From: Rugosimonospora africana
Lineage (GTDB): Bacteria > Actinomycetota > Actinomycetes > Mycobacteriales > Micromonosporaceae
Assembly: GCF_016862975.1 (NCBI RefSeq)
Contig: NZ_BONZ01000027.1
Coordinates: forward strand, 1-64,000
Length of the DNA stretch: 64,000 nt
Direction: 5' to 3'
In this document: one piece after another, positions 7,790 to 15,674 of the stretch
Layout of the letters: every line of letters begins with the position of its first letter
Numbering within the stretch: the first letter of the stretch is position 1
Notes under the pieces: model-generated
What the model saw: only the letters and a program-made list of their open reading frames with translations
The model's database searches: none
What the model was told of the DNA's origin: nothing
Position numbers and translations under genes: made by a program

Positions 7790-10207
7790 ATGAACCGAGG
7801 AAGCGGTGTGGTGAGAAGCGGCGTGATGCGAAACAGCGTGATGAGAAGCGGCGTGATCCGAAGCATTGCCGATGAGTCCCGGTGGCACGGGCTGTGGTGG
7901 GAGTGGGCCCTGCTGACCGGAATCATCGCGGCCACCATCGCGGGGGCCGGGTTCCGGCTCGCCGGCCGCTTCGGCTCGGCCGACATCGCGTGGATCGTGG
8001 CCACCGCGGGCGGGCTGCTGCCCGCGATCGCGTGGATGGCCGTGTCGCTGATGCGGCGCAGGATCGGGGTCGACGTGATCGCCGTACTGGCGCTGGCCGG
8101 CACGCTGGGCGTCGCCCAGTACGGCGCCGGCGCGCTGGTCGCGCTGCTGCTGGTACTGGGCGCGGCACTGGAGTCGTACGCGCGCGGCTGGGCGTCGCGC
8201 GACCTGCGGGCACTGGTCGACCAGGCGCCCAGCTTCGCGCGCCGGCACGACGGCCAGGGCGAGGAGGAGATGGTCGAGCTGGACGCCGTGCGCCCGGACG
8301 ACCGCCTCGTCGTGTACCACCGCGACGTCGTGCCGGTGGACGGCTTCGCCGAGGAGACGGCGGTACTCGACGAGTTCGCGGTCACCGGCGAGCGGGAGCC
8401 GATCGAACGGGCTCCCGGGGAGCGGGTGGCCAGTGGCGCGATCAACGTCGGGCCGGCGTTCAGCATGCGGGCCACGTCCACCGCCGCCCAGAGCACCTAC
8501 GCGAGCATCGTGCGGCTGGCCCGGCAGGCGACCAGCCGGCGCGCGCCGATGGTCCGGCTGGCCGACCGGTACGCCATCGTGTTCGTGCCGTTCACGCTCC
8601 TGCTGGCCGGGCTCGCCTGGGCGATCGGCGGCGCGTTCACCCGCGCCGTGGCGGTACTCGTGGTGGCGACCCCCGGGCCGCTGCTGCTCGCCGCGCCGAT
8701 CGCCATCGTCTGCGGGCTGTCCCGGTCGGCGCACCGCGGCCTTGTGGTGCGCGACGGCGCCGTGCTGGAGCGGTTGGGGCGGGCCGGCACGGTATTCATC
8801 GACAAGCGCGGCACGCTGAGCCTCGGCCGGCCGAAGGCCACGGAGATGGTCAGCGCTCCGGACGCCGACCTGGAGGAGACCCTGCGGCTGGCCGCCTCGG
8901 TCGAGCAGTTCTCCCACCACCCGCTCGCCGGGGCTGTAGTGGCCGAGGCGGCCCGGCGCGGGCTCGAGCTGGCCGCACCGGAGGACGTCCGCGAGGACAA
9001 CGGCCGCGGCATCAGCGGCCGGGTCGACGGCCGGTCGGTGTGGGTCGGGCAGTTGGACGGTGACCTGGCCCCGTGGGCGGAGCAGGAGCGCAACCGCGCC
9101 GAGCTGGACGGCGCGGCGGTGGTCTGGGTGAGCGTGGACGACAAGCCCTCCGGCGCCCTGCTGATCCAGGATCCGGTGCGTTCGGACGCCCGGCGCAACG
9201 TGCGCCGGCTGCGGGAGTCGGGCCTGACCCGGCTGGTCATGGTCACCGGGGACCGGCCGCAGGTCGCCGGTGAGATGGGCCGGATGGTCGGCGTCGACGA
9301 CGTCGTCGCGGGCGCCGACGTCGAGCAGAAGGTCGACCGGGTACGGGCCGAGTCGCAGCGCGCGGTGACCGTGATGGTCGGCGACGGGGTACAGGACGGG
9401 CCGGCCCTGTCCGCCGCACACGTCGGTGTCGCGCTGGGCGCGACCGGGGCGAGCGCGTCCGCCGAGGCGGCCGACGCGGTGCTGACCGTGGACCGGCTCG
9501 ACCGGCTGGGCGACGCGGTCGAACTGGCCCGGTACAGCCGGCGGATCGGGTTTCGTACCGCGGCGGCCGGGATGGTGCTCGTGCTCACCGCCATGGCGAT
9601 CGCGATGACCGGGCTGCTGGTACCGGTGGCCGGCGCGCTGGTGCGGGAGGGCATCGAGGTACTGGTCATCGGCGGCGCGCTGGCCGCGTTGATCGGGGGA
9701 GTGCGCCGGCGGCGGTTGCCGACCAGCACCGACGAGCTGATCGACCAGTTCACCGTCGAGCACGAGAAGCTGCGCGACGCGCTGATCCGGTTGCGCAGCA
9801 CCGCCGACCTGGTCGCCATGGAGCACGACGGGGCGATGTGCGTGGACGCGCTGCGCGACGCGTACCAGCGGCTCAGCCGCCAGATCATCAGCCACGACGA
9901 GGCCGAGGAGCAGCGGTTGTACCCGCAACTGGCCGGCCAGGTGGGGCCGGAGACGACCGCGACGATGAGCCGCGCACACACCGAGATCCGGCGGTTGGTC
10001 GACCGGGTGGACGGGCACCTGTGCCTGACGTCGGACTCCCGGCTGGAGGCCGAGCAGGTACCCGACCTGCTGGCCACCCTGTACGGCCTGGACGCCATCC
10101 TGCGCCTGCACTTCGCCGAGGAGGAGGAGAACCTGTTCGCGCTCACCTCGGCCAGCAACCCGATCGAGACGGACCAGGACCAGCTGGCTAGATCGGCAGT
10201 CCATTAG
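7790..10207 (+). CDS. Heavy-metal-type P-type ATPase with altered signature motifs fused to a C-terminal hemerythrin domain
   Basis: An 805-residue membrane protein. Visible P-type elements are TGE (199-201), the membrane motif TPGPL (294-298) where metal pumps usually have CPC or TPCPL, the phosphorylation site DKRGT (Asp338) where DKTGT is nearly invariant, the HP motif (His377-Pro378), TGD, and GDGVQDGP (531-538) where GDGxNDxP is usual. Paired membrane helices flank these. From about residue 648 a hemerythrin HHE domain follows, with candidate iron ligands His658, His702, His730, His774 and nearby glutamates. The aspartate nucleophile is kept, but three signatures are changed, so transport activity is uncertain; an oxygen- or iron-sensing role is possible. 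I chose ATG 7790 (purine-rich site upstream). The first 26 residues derive from 15-bp DNA repeats. Confidence 0.85.
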   Translation: MNRGSGVVRSGVMRNSVMRSGVIRSIADESRWHGLWWEWALLTGIIAATIAGAGFRLAGRFGSADIAWIVATAGGLLPAIAWMAVSLMRRRIGVDVIAVLALAGTLGVAQYGAGALVALLLVLGAALESYARGWASRDLRALVDQAPSFARRHDGQGEEEMVELDAVRPDDRLVVYHRDVVPVDGFAEETAVLDEFAVTGEREPIERAPGERVASGAINVGPAFSMRATSTAAQSTYASIVRLARQATSRRAPMVRLADRYAIVFVPFTLLLAGLAWAIGGAFTRAVAVLVVATPGPLLLAAPIAIVCGLSRSAHRGLVVRDGAVLERLGRAGTVFIDKRGTLSLGRPKATEMVSAPDADLEETLRLAASVEQFSHHPLAGAVVAEAARRGLELAAPEDVREDNGRGISGRVDGRSVWVGQLDGDLAPWAEQERNRAELDGAAVVWVSVDDKPSGALLIQDPVRSDARRNVRRLRESGLTRLVMVTGDRPQVAGEMGRMVGVDDVVAGADVEQKVDRVRAESQRAVTVMVGDGVQDGPALSAAHVGVALGATGASASAEAADAVLTVDRLDRLGDAVELARYSRRIGFRTAAAGMVLVLTAMAIAMTGLLVPVAGALVREGIEVLVIGGALAALIGGVRRRRLPTSTDELIDQFTVEHEKLRDALIRLRSTADLVAMEHDGAMCVDALRDAYQRLSRQIISHDEAEEQRLYPQLAGQVGPETTATMSRAHTEIRRLVDRVDGHLCLTSDSRLEAEQVPDLLATLYGLDAILRLHFAEEEENLFALTSASNPIETDQDQLARSAVH
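7808..7867. repeat. 15-bp tandem repeat in the 5' end of the ATPase-hemerythrin gene
   Basis: Four units start at 7808, 7823, 7838 and 7853, each encoding a five-residue block (VVRSG, VMRNS, VMRSG, VIRSI). A longer diverged duplication (GTGAACCGAGG / ATGAACCGAGG) precedes it. Unit length is a multiple of three, so copy-number change keeps the frame. Confidence 0.8.
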
Positions 10208-10219
10208 GCGGTCCCGGCT

Positions 10220-10262
10220 GATCAGGGCGGCGGTGCCGGTCTTGCTCGCCGCTGCCCTGATC
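10220..10262. terminator. Bidirectional hairpin between convergent genes
   Basis: Arms GATCAGGGC (10220-10228) and GCCCTGATC (10254-10262) with further GC pairing inside. It lies 12 bp after the ATPase stop and also downstream of the opposing esterase gene, so it can serve both. Confidence 0.55.
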
Positions 10263-10301
10263 GCGGTCACCTAGCGGGCCGCCGCACGCCGGTCGTCACC
10301 G

Positions 10302-10391
10302 GTCGGCACTGCGCGTCGGGTCGGCACTGTCGGTCGCGTCAACACTGTCGGTCGCATCAACACTGGCCGTCGGGTCAGCACTGGCCGTCGG
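10302..10391. repeat. 18-bp tandem repeat (5 copies) overlapping the 3' end of the esterase gene
   Basis: Units start at 10302, 10320, 10338, 10356 and 10374. Read on the minus strand in the gene's frame, successive units give DGQC-stop-P, DGQC-stop-C, DRQC-stop-R, DRQCRP and DAQCRP, so the terminal four codons plus stop of the esterase have been duplicated outward. Confidence 0.85.
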
Positions 10392-11634
10392 CCAGGACGT
10401 AGTAGTTCGATCCGGTCTGGCGCAGGGTGTGGGTGGTGAACACGTTCCACAGCCCCATCGCCTGGTTGGAGCCGTTGGCGTAGACGTACCCGCCGGACTG
10501 GTGTGCGCGGCCGGCCGCCGTCTGGTTGTAGTTGTTGTCGGTGAAGCACGGGCCGTTCGCCGTCTGGGTCGGCGTCGGGGTCGGGCTCGCCGGCGCCGAC
10601 GGCGTCGGGCTCGCGCTCGTCGGGGGCGTGGTCGGGCTCGACGAGCCGCCGGCCAGTCCCCAGAACTGGGCGATGTAGTACGACGAGCAGAGCGACTTGA
10701 GGTAGTACGTGCCGGTGGCGCCGCACTGGTCGACGCCGCTGCCCGGGTTCACCGGCGTACCGTGGCCGATGCCCTGCACGGCGTACAGCTGCACGGCCGG
10801 CTTGCCGGACGAGTCGTTGTAGTTCTGCAGGGTGGTGCTGCCCGGCAGGGTGGTGGTGGAGCTGGGCGTCTGGGAGATGCCCCAGACATTGGTCCACTGG
10901 TCCCGCGACTCGGTCGCGTTCGCCGGGTTCACGATGGCGTCGGAGGTGCCGTACCAGACGGCGACCCGGGGCCACGGCCCGGAGTAGCCGGGGTCCGCCC
11001 CGCGTACCAGGTCGCCCCACTGCGCCGGGGTCTTGCTCGTCGCGCTGTACTCACAGGTCAGGCCGCTGGTCAGGTCGGTGGCGCAGGCGTACGGGATGCC
11101 GCCGATGATGGCGCCTCCGGCGAACACGTCGGGGTAGTCGGCCAGCATGACGGCCGTCATCGCACCGCCCGCCGACAGCCCGGTCACGTACACCCGGTGG
11201 GCGTCGGAGCCGTAGTGGGCGACCGCGTAGTCCACCATCTGCTTGATGGACAGCGCCTCGCCCTGCCCGCGCTTGTAGTCACCGGTCTGGAACCAGTTGA
11301 AGCAGGACGTGGAGTTGTTCGCCGAACTCTGTTGCGGGAACACCAGGGCGAAGTGGTACAGGTCCGCGTATTTCGGCCAGCCGGCGTTGGTGTAGTAGTC
11401 GGACGCGCTCTGGGTGCAGCCGTGCAGCGCGACCACCAGCGGAGCGCCGGACGGCAGGCCGGTGGGGACGTAGCTGTACATGCCGAGCGCGCCCGGGTTC
11501 GACCCGAACCCGGTGACCTGGGTGAGTGTGGCCGCGGCCTGGGCCGGCGCCGCGACCAGCGGGACGGTGGCGGCGACCGCCAGCGTGCCGGCGCACGCCA
11601 GGGCCGCGACGAACAGGCGGTGTTGTCTGCGCAT
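10375..11634 (-). CDS. Extracellular PHB depolymerase-family esterase with C-terminal substrate-binding-like module
   Basis: A 419-residue secreted protein: signal peptide to about residue 34 (VAAPAQAA), then an Esterase_phd catalytic domain in conventional order with VALHGCTQSASDY (oxyanion region), the nucleophile box GLSAGG, Asp in WYGTSD and His in GIGHGT. A Pro-Thr-Ser linker (about 327-358) leads to a 60-residue C-terminal module (PCFTDNNYNQTAAGRAH ... ADGQC) that resembles the short binding segments of PHB depolymerases. Family members hydrolyse PHB or feruloyl/acetyl esters on xylan; the choice is open here. ATG 11634 follows GGGAGG. The stop is embedded in an 18-bp minisatellite, and the last residues DGQC are the repeated unit. 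Confidence 0.88.
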   Translation of the reverse strand: MRRQHRLFVAALACAGTLAVAATVPLVAAPAQAAATLTQVTGFGSNPGALGMYSYVPTGLPSGAPLVVALHGCTQSASDYYTNAGWPKYADLYHFALVFPQQSSANNSTSCFNWFQTGDYKRGQGEALSIKQMVDYAVAHYGSDAHRVYVTGLSAGGAMTAVMLADYPDVFAGGAIIGGIPYACATDLTSGLTCEYSATSKTPAQWGDLVRGADPGYSGPWPRVAVWYGTSDAIVNPANATESRDQWTNVWGISQTPSSTTTLPGSTTLQNYNDSSGKPAVQLYAVQGIGHGTPVNPGSGVDQCGATGTYYLKSLCSSYYIAQFWGLAGGSSSPTTPPTSASPTPSAPASPTPTPTQTANGPCFTDNNYNQTAAGRAHQSGGYVYANGSNQAMGLWNVFTTHTLRQTGSNYYVLADGQC

Positions 11635-11922
11635 GGTGCCTCCCTGGGACGGGACGTGGTGGCAGCCACGGATGGGTGAGTCGCAGGCTAGTCACGGCAT
11701 CGATGGCGGGTAATGGTTGCCGGCCACACAACCCGGGGCCCGGCGGTGTCGTCGGCCCCGGGTCGGGAGGCAATGTGGGCCCACCCCATATCCCGCCGTC
11801 GCCATGTGGCGGCGGTACCCGTGGTCCGGTCGGTACCGGGGGCATAGCCTACGGCCGGCGGATCCTGGGCACTCGCCAAGGGTGTGATGGCGGCTGCGGT
11901 CATGCGTTCGGAGGGGCATGTG

Positions 11923-12783
11923 ATGGACATCGAGGAACTTGAGGTACCGGTTCCCGGCGGCCACCTGGCGACCTGCCGCTTCCCGGGCGCCGGCCGGACC
12001 GTGCTCGCGGTACACGGGATCACCGCCAACGCGCTGGCCTGGAGCCAGGTCGCGCGTACGCTGGCCGGCCGGGTGTCGCTGGTCGCCCCCGACCTGCGCG
12101 GCCGAGCCGACAGCCGGGACCTGCCCGGCCCGTACGGGCTCGCCGCGCACGCCGACGACCTGGTCGCGGTACTGGACTTCCTCGGCGTCGACCGGGCACC
12201 GGTGGTCGGCCACTCGATGGGCGGCTTCGTGGCCGCGCTCGCCGCGCTGCGCCATCCGGACCGAGTGGAGAGTGTGCTGCTGGTGGACGGCGGGGTGGCG
12301 CTGCGGGTACCGGAGGGCGACGACATCGACGCCATCCTCGACGCGGTCATCGGCCCGGCCCTGCGGCGGCTGTCCATGGACTTCGCCAGCACCGGCGACT
12401 ACCTCGACTTCTGGCGGCGGCATCCGGCGATCGGCCCGTGGTGGCGTCCCGACATCGAGCCGTACCTGCTGCGCGACCTGATCGGCGAGCCGCCCCGGCT
12501 GCGCTCCTCGTGCGTCCTGCCGGCGATCCGCGCGGACGCGACGGACACCCTGCTGGACCGCGACACGATCGACGCGGTGCACAAGGTCTCCTGCCCGGTG
12601 ACCCTGCTGTACGCGCAGCGCGGCATGCTCAACGAGGACCAGGGCCTGTACGACGAGCGGCGGCTCGACGAGACCGGGGTGGATCGCGGCCGGGTGGACG
12701 TCCACCACGTACCCGACGTCAACCACTACACGATCCTGCTCGAACCGGCCGGCGCGCAGGCCGTCGCGGCACACATCCCGTAG
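11923..12783 (+). CDS. Alpha/beta hydrolase
   Basis: A 286-residue cytosolic hydrolase. TVLAVHGITANALAW supplies the oxyanion HG motif, GHSMGG the nucleophile elbow, and a histidine near the C-terminus (VPDVNHYTI) the catalytic base. ATG 11923 is preceded by GGAGGGGC; the frame is open to 11884 but without a better site. The substrate cannot be told from sequence; such enzymes act on esters, lactones or C-C bonds. It sits upstream of, and on the same strand as, the ABC uptake operon that begins at 12895, with a probable regulatory region between them, so it is likely a separate transcription unit. Confidence 0.85.
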   Translation: MDIEELEVPVPGGHLATCRFPGAGRTVLAVHGITANALAWSQVARTLAGRVSLVAPDLRGRADSRDLPGPYGLAAHADDLVAVLDFLGVDRAPVVGHSMGGFVAALAALRHPDRVESVLLVDGGVALRVPEGDDIDAILDAVIGPALRRLSMDFASTGDYLDFWRRHPAIGPWWRPDIEPYLLRDLIGEPPRLRSSCVLPAIRADATDTLLDRDTIDAVHKVSCPVTLLYAQRGMLNEDQGLYDERRLDETGVDRGRVDVHHVPDVNHYTILLEPAGAQAVAAHIP

Positions 12784-12816
12784 GCCGCACCCACCTCGGA
12801 CCCGCCACTTGTGGAT

Positions 12817-12855
12817 GTCGCACACATGGTTGCCGACCAACCACCGCCCTAACGT
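12817..12855 (+). promoter_or_regulatory. Operator/promoter region of the first ABC uptake operon
   Basis: A palindrome TGGTTG (12827-12832) - CCGAC - CAACCA (12838-12843) lies 17 bp upstream of a -10-like TAACGT (12850-12855), with the first arm in the -35 position. The stretch from 12817 (GTCG, then ACACAT, GT and TGCCG) is nearly repeated at 21859-21880 upstream of the SDR gene, suggesting a shared regulator. Confidence 0.45.
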
Positions 12856-12894
12856 GTGCTGGACAACATCGGCGTGTGAGGTGGGAGGCGTCTC

Positions 12895-14115
12895 ATGGGT
12901 GCGGTACGGACATCCCGGCGCCGGCTGCTCGCCGGCTCGGTGGCTGCTGCCGCGGCGGTACTCGCGGTAGCCGCCTGTGGAAGCCCGAAACAGGCGGCGA
13001 GCGGCGGTTCCACCGCCGGGTCGAGCGCCCCGGTGAACATCGGCATCGTCTACTCGCAGACTGGCGCACTCGCCAGCTACGGGCAGGAATACGTGGACGG
13101 CTTCAAGGCCGGCCTGGCATACGCGACACAGGGCACCAACAAGATAGGCGACCGGCCGCTGAACGTGACCTACTCCGACGACGCCGGGGACCCGGCGAAG
13201 GCGGTGTCGGCGGCGAAGGACCTGATCGGCAAGGGCTACAAGATTCTGGCCGGCTCGACGGCCTCCGGCGTGGCACTGCAGGTGGCCCCGCTGGCGGCAC
13301 AGAACAAGGTGCTGTTCATCTCCGGGCCGGCCGCCACCGACGCGGTCACCGGAGTCAACAAGTACACGTTCCGCTCCGGCCGCCAGTCCTACCAGGACGT
13401 GCTGACCGCGCAGTCGTTCATCGGCGACGCCGCCACCGGTAAGAAGGTGCTGGTGTTCGCGCAGGACTCGGCGTTCGGCAAGTCCAATGTGGACGCCGTC
13501 AAGGCGGTCATGGGCAAGGCCGGCGCGACCGTCACCAGCATCGCGGTGCCGGCCAACGCGACCGACTTCACCCCGTTCGCCAGCCAGGCCAAGTCCGCGA
13601 AGCCGGACCTGTTGTTCGTCGCGTGGGCCGGCACCACGGCCAGCGCGATGTGGCAGGCACTGGACCAGCAGGGCGTACTGGCCAGCACGACGGTGGTGAC
13701 CGGGCTCGACATCCGGGCGTCGTGGCCGACGTTCGGGGCGGCGGGCGCGAAGATCAACTTCCTGGCGCACTACTTCGACGGGGCCACGGACAACGCCGCG
13801 GAGAAGGCGCTCAAGCAGGCGGTACCGGGCGGCACGGTGGACCTGTTCGACCCGGACGGATTCTCGGCGGCCCAGATGATCGTGCACGCGGTCCAGGCCG
13901 GCGGGGACGACGTTGACGCGATGGTCAAGGCGCTGGAGGGGTACAGCTTCGACTCGGTGAAGGGCAAGCTGACCGTCCGGGCCGACGACCACGCGCTGCT
14001 CCAGCCGATGTTCCAGGCCAAGCTCAGCGGCTCCGGTTCCAGCATGACCGCGACCCTGGTCAAGGCGATCGACCCGAACGACACGGCGCCGCCAGCCGTG
14101 GCGATGAAGGGCTGA
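12895..14115 (+). CDS. ABC transporter substrate-binding lipoprotein, branched-chain amino acid/amide (HAAT) family
   Basis: A 406-residue periplasmic-binding-type lipoprotein of the Leu/Ile/Val-binding fold. The N-terminus has a Tat-like SRRRLLAG and the lipobox VAAC, so it should be tethered to the outer face of the membrane. The mature part starts VNIGIVYSQTGALASYGQEYVDGFKAG, typical of type I peri-BP domains. ATG 12895 has GGGAGG upstream. It is the first of five genes (binding protein, two ATPases, two permeases) with gaps of at most 3 bp or overlaps. HAAT systems carry amino acids, amides, urea, or aromatic and hydroxy acids; the ligand here is unknown. The promoter shares a motif with the hydroxybutyrate-dehydrogenase-like gene at 21818. 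Confidence 0.9.
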   Translation: MGAVRTSRRRLLAGSVAAAAAVLAVAACGSPKQAASGGSTAGSSAPVNIGIVYSQTGALASYGQEYVDGFKAGLAYATQGTNKIGDRPLNVTYSDDAGDPAKAVSAAKDLIGKGYKILAGSTASGVALQVAPLAAQNKVLFISGPAATDAVTGVNKYTFRSGRQSYQDVLTAQSFIGDAATGKKVLVFAQDSAFGKSNVDAVKAVMGKAGATVTSIAVPANATDFTPFASQAKSAKPDLLFVAWAGTTASAMWQALDQQGVLASTTVVTGLDIRASWPTFGAAGAKINFLAHYFDGATDNAAEKALKQAVPGGTVDLFDPDGFSAAQMIVHAVQAGGDDVDAMVKALEGYSFDSVKGKLTVRADDHALLQPMFQAKLSGSGSSMTATLVKAIDPNDTAPPAVAMKG

Positions 14116-14118
14116 GTC

Positions 14119-14925
14119 GTGGCGGTCGGCGCCGTGGCCGCCGCCGGCGGTGCGGGCGGGAGCGCGAACGGCGCTCCCGCCGCACTGGCCATCGAGGGCC
14201 TGTCGTGGCGGGTGGGCGGACTGTCCATCGTGGACGGAGTGTCCTTGTCGGTCGCCCGGGGCGAGTTCGTGGCGGTCATCGGGCCCAACGGCGCCGGCAA
14301 GACCTCGCTGTTCAATCTCGTGTCCGGGCTGCGCCGGGCCACCGGCGGCCGGGTGCGGCTCGGCGGCACTGACGTCACCCGGCTGCCGGTACACCGCCGG
14401 GCCAGGCTCGGCCTCGGCCGCACCTTCCAGTCGTCGTCCGTCTTTGGCTCGCTGTCCGTCGCGGAGAACGTCCGGCTGGCGGTACAGGCACACCGGGGTG
14501 GCTCGATGCGGGCCTGGCCGCGCCCGGCCGCCGACCGTGCTGTGGCCGGGGTCGCCGACGAGATCCTCGCCCAGGTCCTGCTCGCGGCGCGTCGCGGTGA
14601 CCCGGCGGGCACGCTGGCCCACGGCGAGAAACGCAAGCTGGAAATCGCTCTCCTGCTCGCCGGCGAGCCGACCGTCCTGCTGCTCGACGAGCCGATGGCC
14701 GGCGTGTCCGCCGCGGACGTGCCGGCCCTCGTCGAGGTGATCCGGTCCCTGACCGCCACGCGCGGGCGCAGCGTGCTGATGGTGGAGCACCACATGGACG
14801 TCGTGCTCGACCTGGCCGACCGGGTGGCCGTGATGCACCACGGCGCGCTGCTGATCTGCGACACCCCGGCCGCCGTGATGGCGGACCCGACGGTCCAGGA
14901 GGCGTACCTGGGGGAGGAGCTGTGA
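14119..14925 (+). CDS. HAAT ABC transporter ATP-binding protein (LivG type)
   Basis: A 268-residue ATPase with Walker A GPNGAGKTS, a signature region reading THAHGEKRKLEIAL-like in place of LSGGQ (LAHGEKRKLEIALLLA), Walker B VLLLDEP and an MAGVS D-loop. The altered signature is usual for LivG proteins. GTG 14119 lies 3 bp after the binding-protein stop; the first 20 residues are Ala/Gly-rich and the start could be later. It should pair with the LivF-type ATPase to energise the two permeases. The stop overlaps the next start (GTGATG at 14922-14927). Confidence 0.9.
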   Translation: MAVGAVAAAGGAGGSANGAPAALAIEGLSWRVGGLSIVDGVSLSVARGEFVAVIGPNGAGKTSLFNLVSGLRRATGGRVRLGGTDVTRLPVHRRARLGLGRTFQSSSVFGSLSVAENVRLAVQAHRGGSMRAWPRPAADRAVAGVADEILAQVLLAARRGDPAGTLAHGEKRKLEIALLLAGEPTVLLLDEPMAGVSAADVPALVEVIRSLTATRGRSVLMVEHHMDVVLDLADRVAVMHHGALLICDTPAAVMADPTVQEAYLGEEL

Positions 14926-15674
14926 TGCTCGACGTGCGCGACCTGTCCGCGTGGATCGGCGGCTCGCACATCCTTCAGGGCGTCACCTTCGGGGTCGAAG
15001 GCACCGGGGTCACCGCGTTGCTCGGCCGCAACGGCGTGGGCAAGACCAGTACGCTGCGCGCCATCCTCGGCGAGCTGCCGGCCACCGGTTCGGTCACCGT
15101 CGACGGAGAGCCGGTGCTGGGCCGGCCCACCCACCGGCTGGTCCGCGCCGGCCTCGGGTACGTGCCGGAGGACCGGTGCGTCTTCGCCGGCCTGTCCGTC
15201 GCGGAGAACCTGCGGCTGGCCTGCCGGGTACCGGATCCGGACTACGACACCGTCTACTCGCTGTTTCCCGAACTGCGCACCCGGGCCCGGCAGCGGGCCG
15301 GCACGCTGTCCGGCGGGCAGCAGCAGATGGTGGCGATCGGCCGCCTGCTGCTCAACCCGAACCGGCTGCTGCTGATCGACGAGCCGACCAAGGGCCTGGC
15401 GCCGAAGGTGGTCGCGGAGGTGACCGCGGTGCTGGCCCAGGTGGCCCAGCGGGTACCGATCCTGCTCGTCGAGCAGAACCTCGCCGTGGTGCGGCGGCTG
15501 GCCGGTACCGCCGTGGTGCTGGCCGCCGGCCGGGTCGCCTGGCAGGGGGAGGCCGCCGACCTGCTCGGCGACGCCGACCGCACCCGCTCCCTCCTCGGTG
15601 TTGGGTCGACTGGTCTGGGTCGCGGCGCGGCATCAGACGCGCCGAGCCAGAGTAGTCGCAGAGGGGACCACTGA
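14922..15674 (+). CDS. HAAT ABC transporter ATP-binding protein (LivF type)
   Basis: A 250-residue ATPase: Walker A GRNGVGKTS, signature LSGGQQQM, Walker B LLIDEPTKGLAP, and the switch region LLVEQN. It starts at GTG 14922, overlapping the LivG stop, or at ATG 14925; the two differ by one residue. The C-terminal 30 residues after the LivF core are serine/glycine-rich. Its TGA shares a base with the ATG of the permease gene (TGATG, 15672-15676), so translation is coupled along the operon. Confidence 0.9.
   Translation: MMLDVRDLSAWIGGSHILQGVTFGVEGTGVTALLGRNGVGKTSTLRAILGELPATGSVTVDGEPVLGRPTHRLVRAGLGYVPEDRCVFAGLSVAENLRLACRVPDPDYDTVYSLFPELRTRARQRAGTLSGGQQQMVAIGRLLLNPNRLLLIDEPTKGLAPKVVAEVTAVLAQVAQRVPILLVEQNLAVVRRLAGTAVVLAAGRVAWQGEAADLLGDADRTRSLLGVGSTGLGRGAASDAPSQSSRRGDH

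Noticed and set aside
5660-10270. A minus-strand open frame of over 1500 codons
   Set aside because: It runs opposite three well-supported plus-strand genes and shows no family motif; third-position GC bias explains it.
11692-14841. Long minus-strand open frame opposite the hydrolase and binding-protein genes
   Set aside because: Shadow frame; low-complexity product, and the plus-strand lipoprotein and ATPase motifs are clear.
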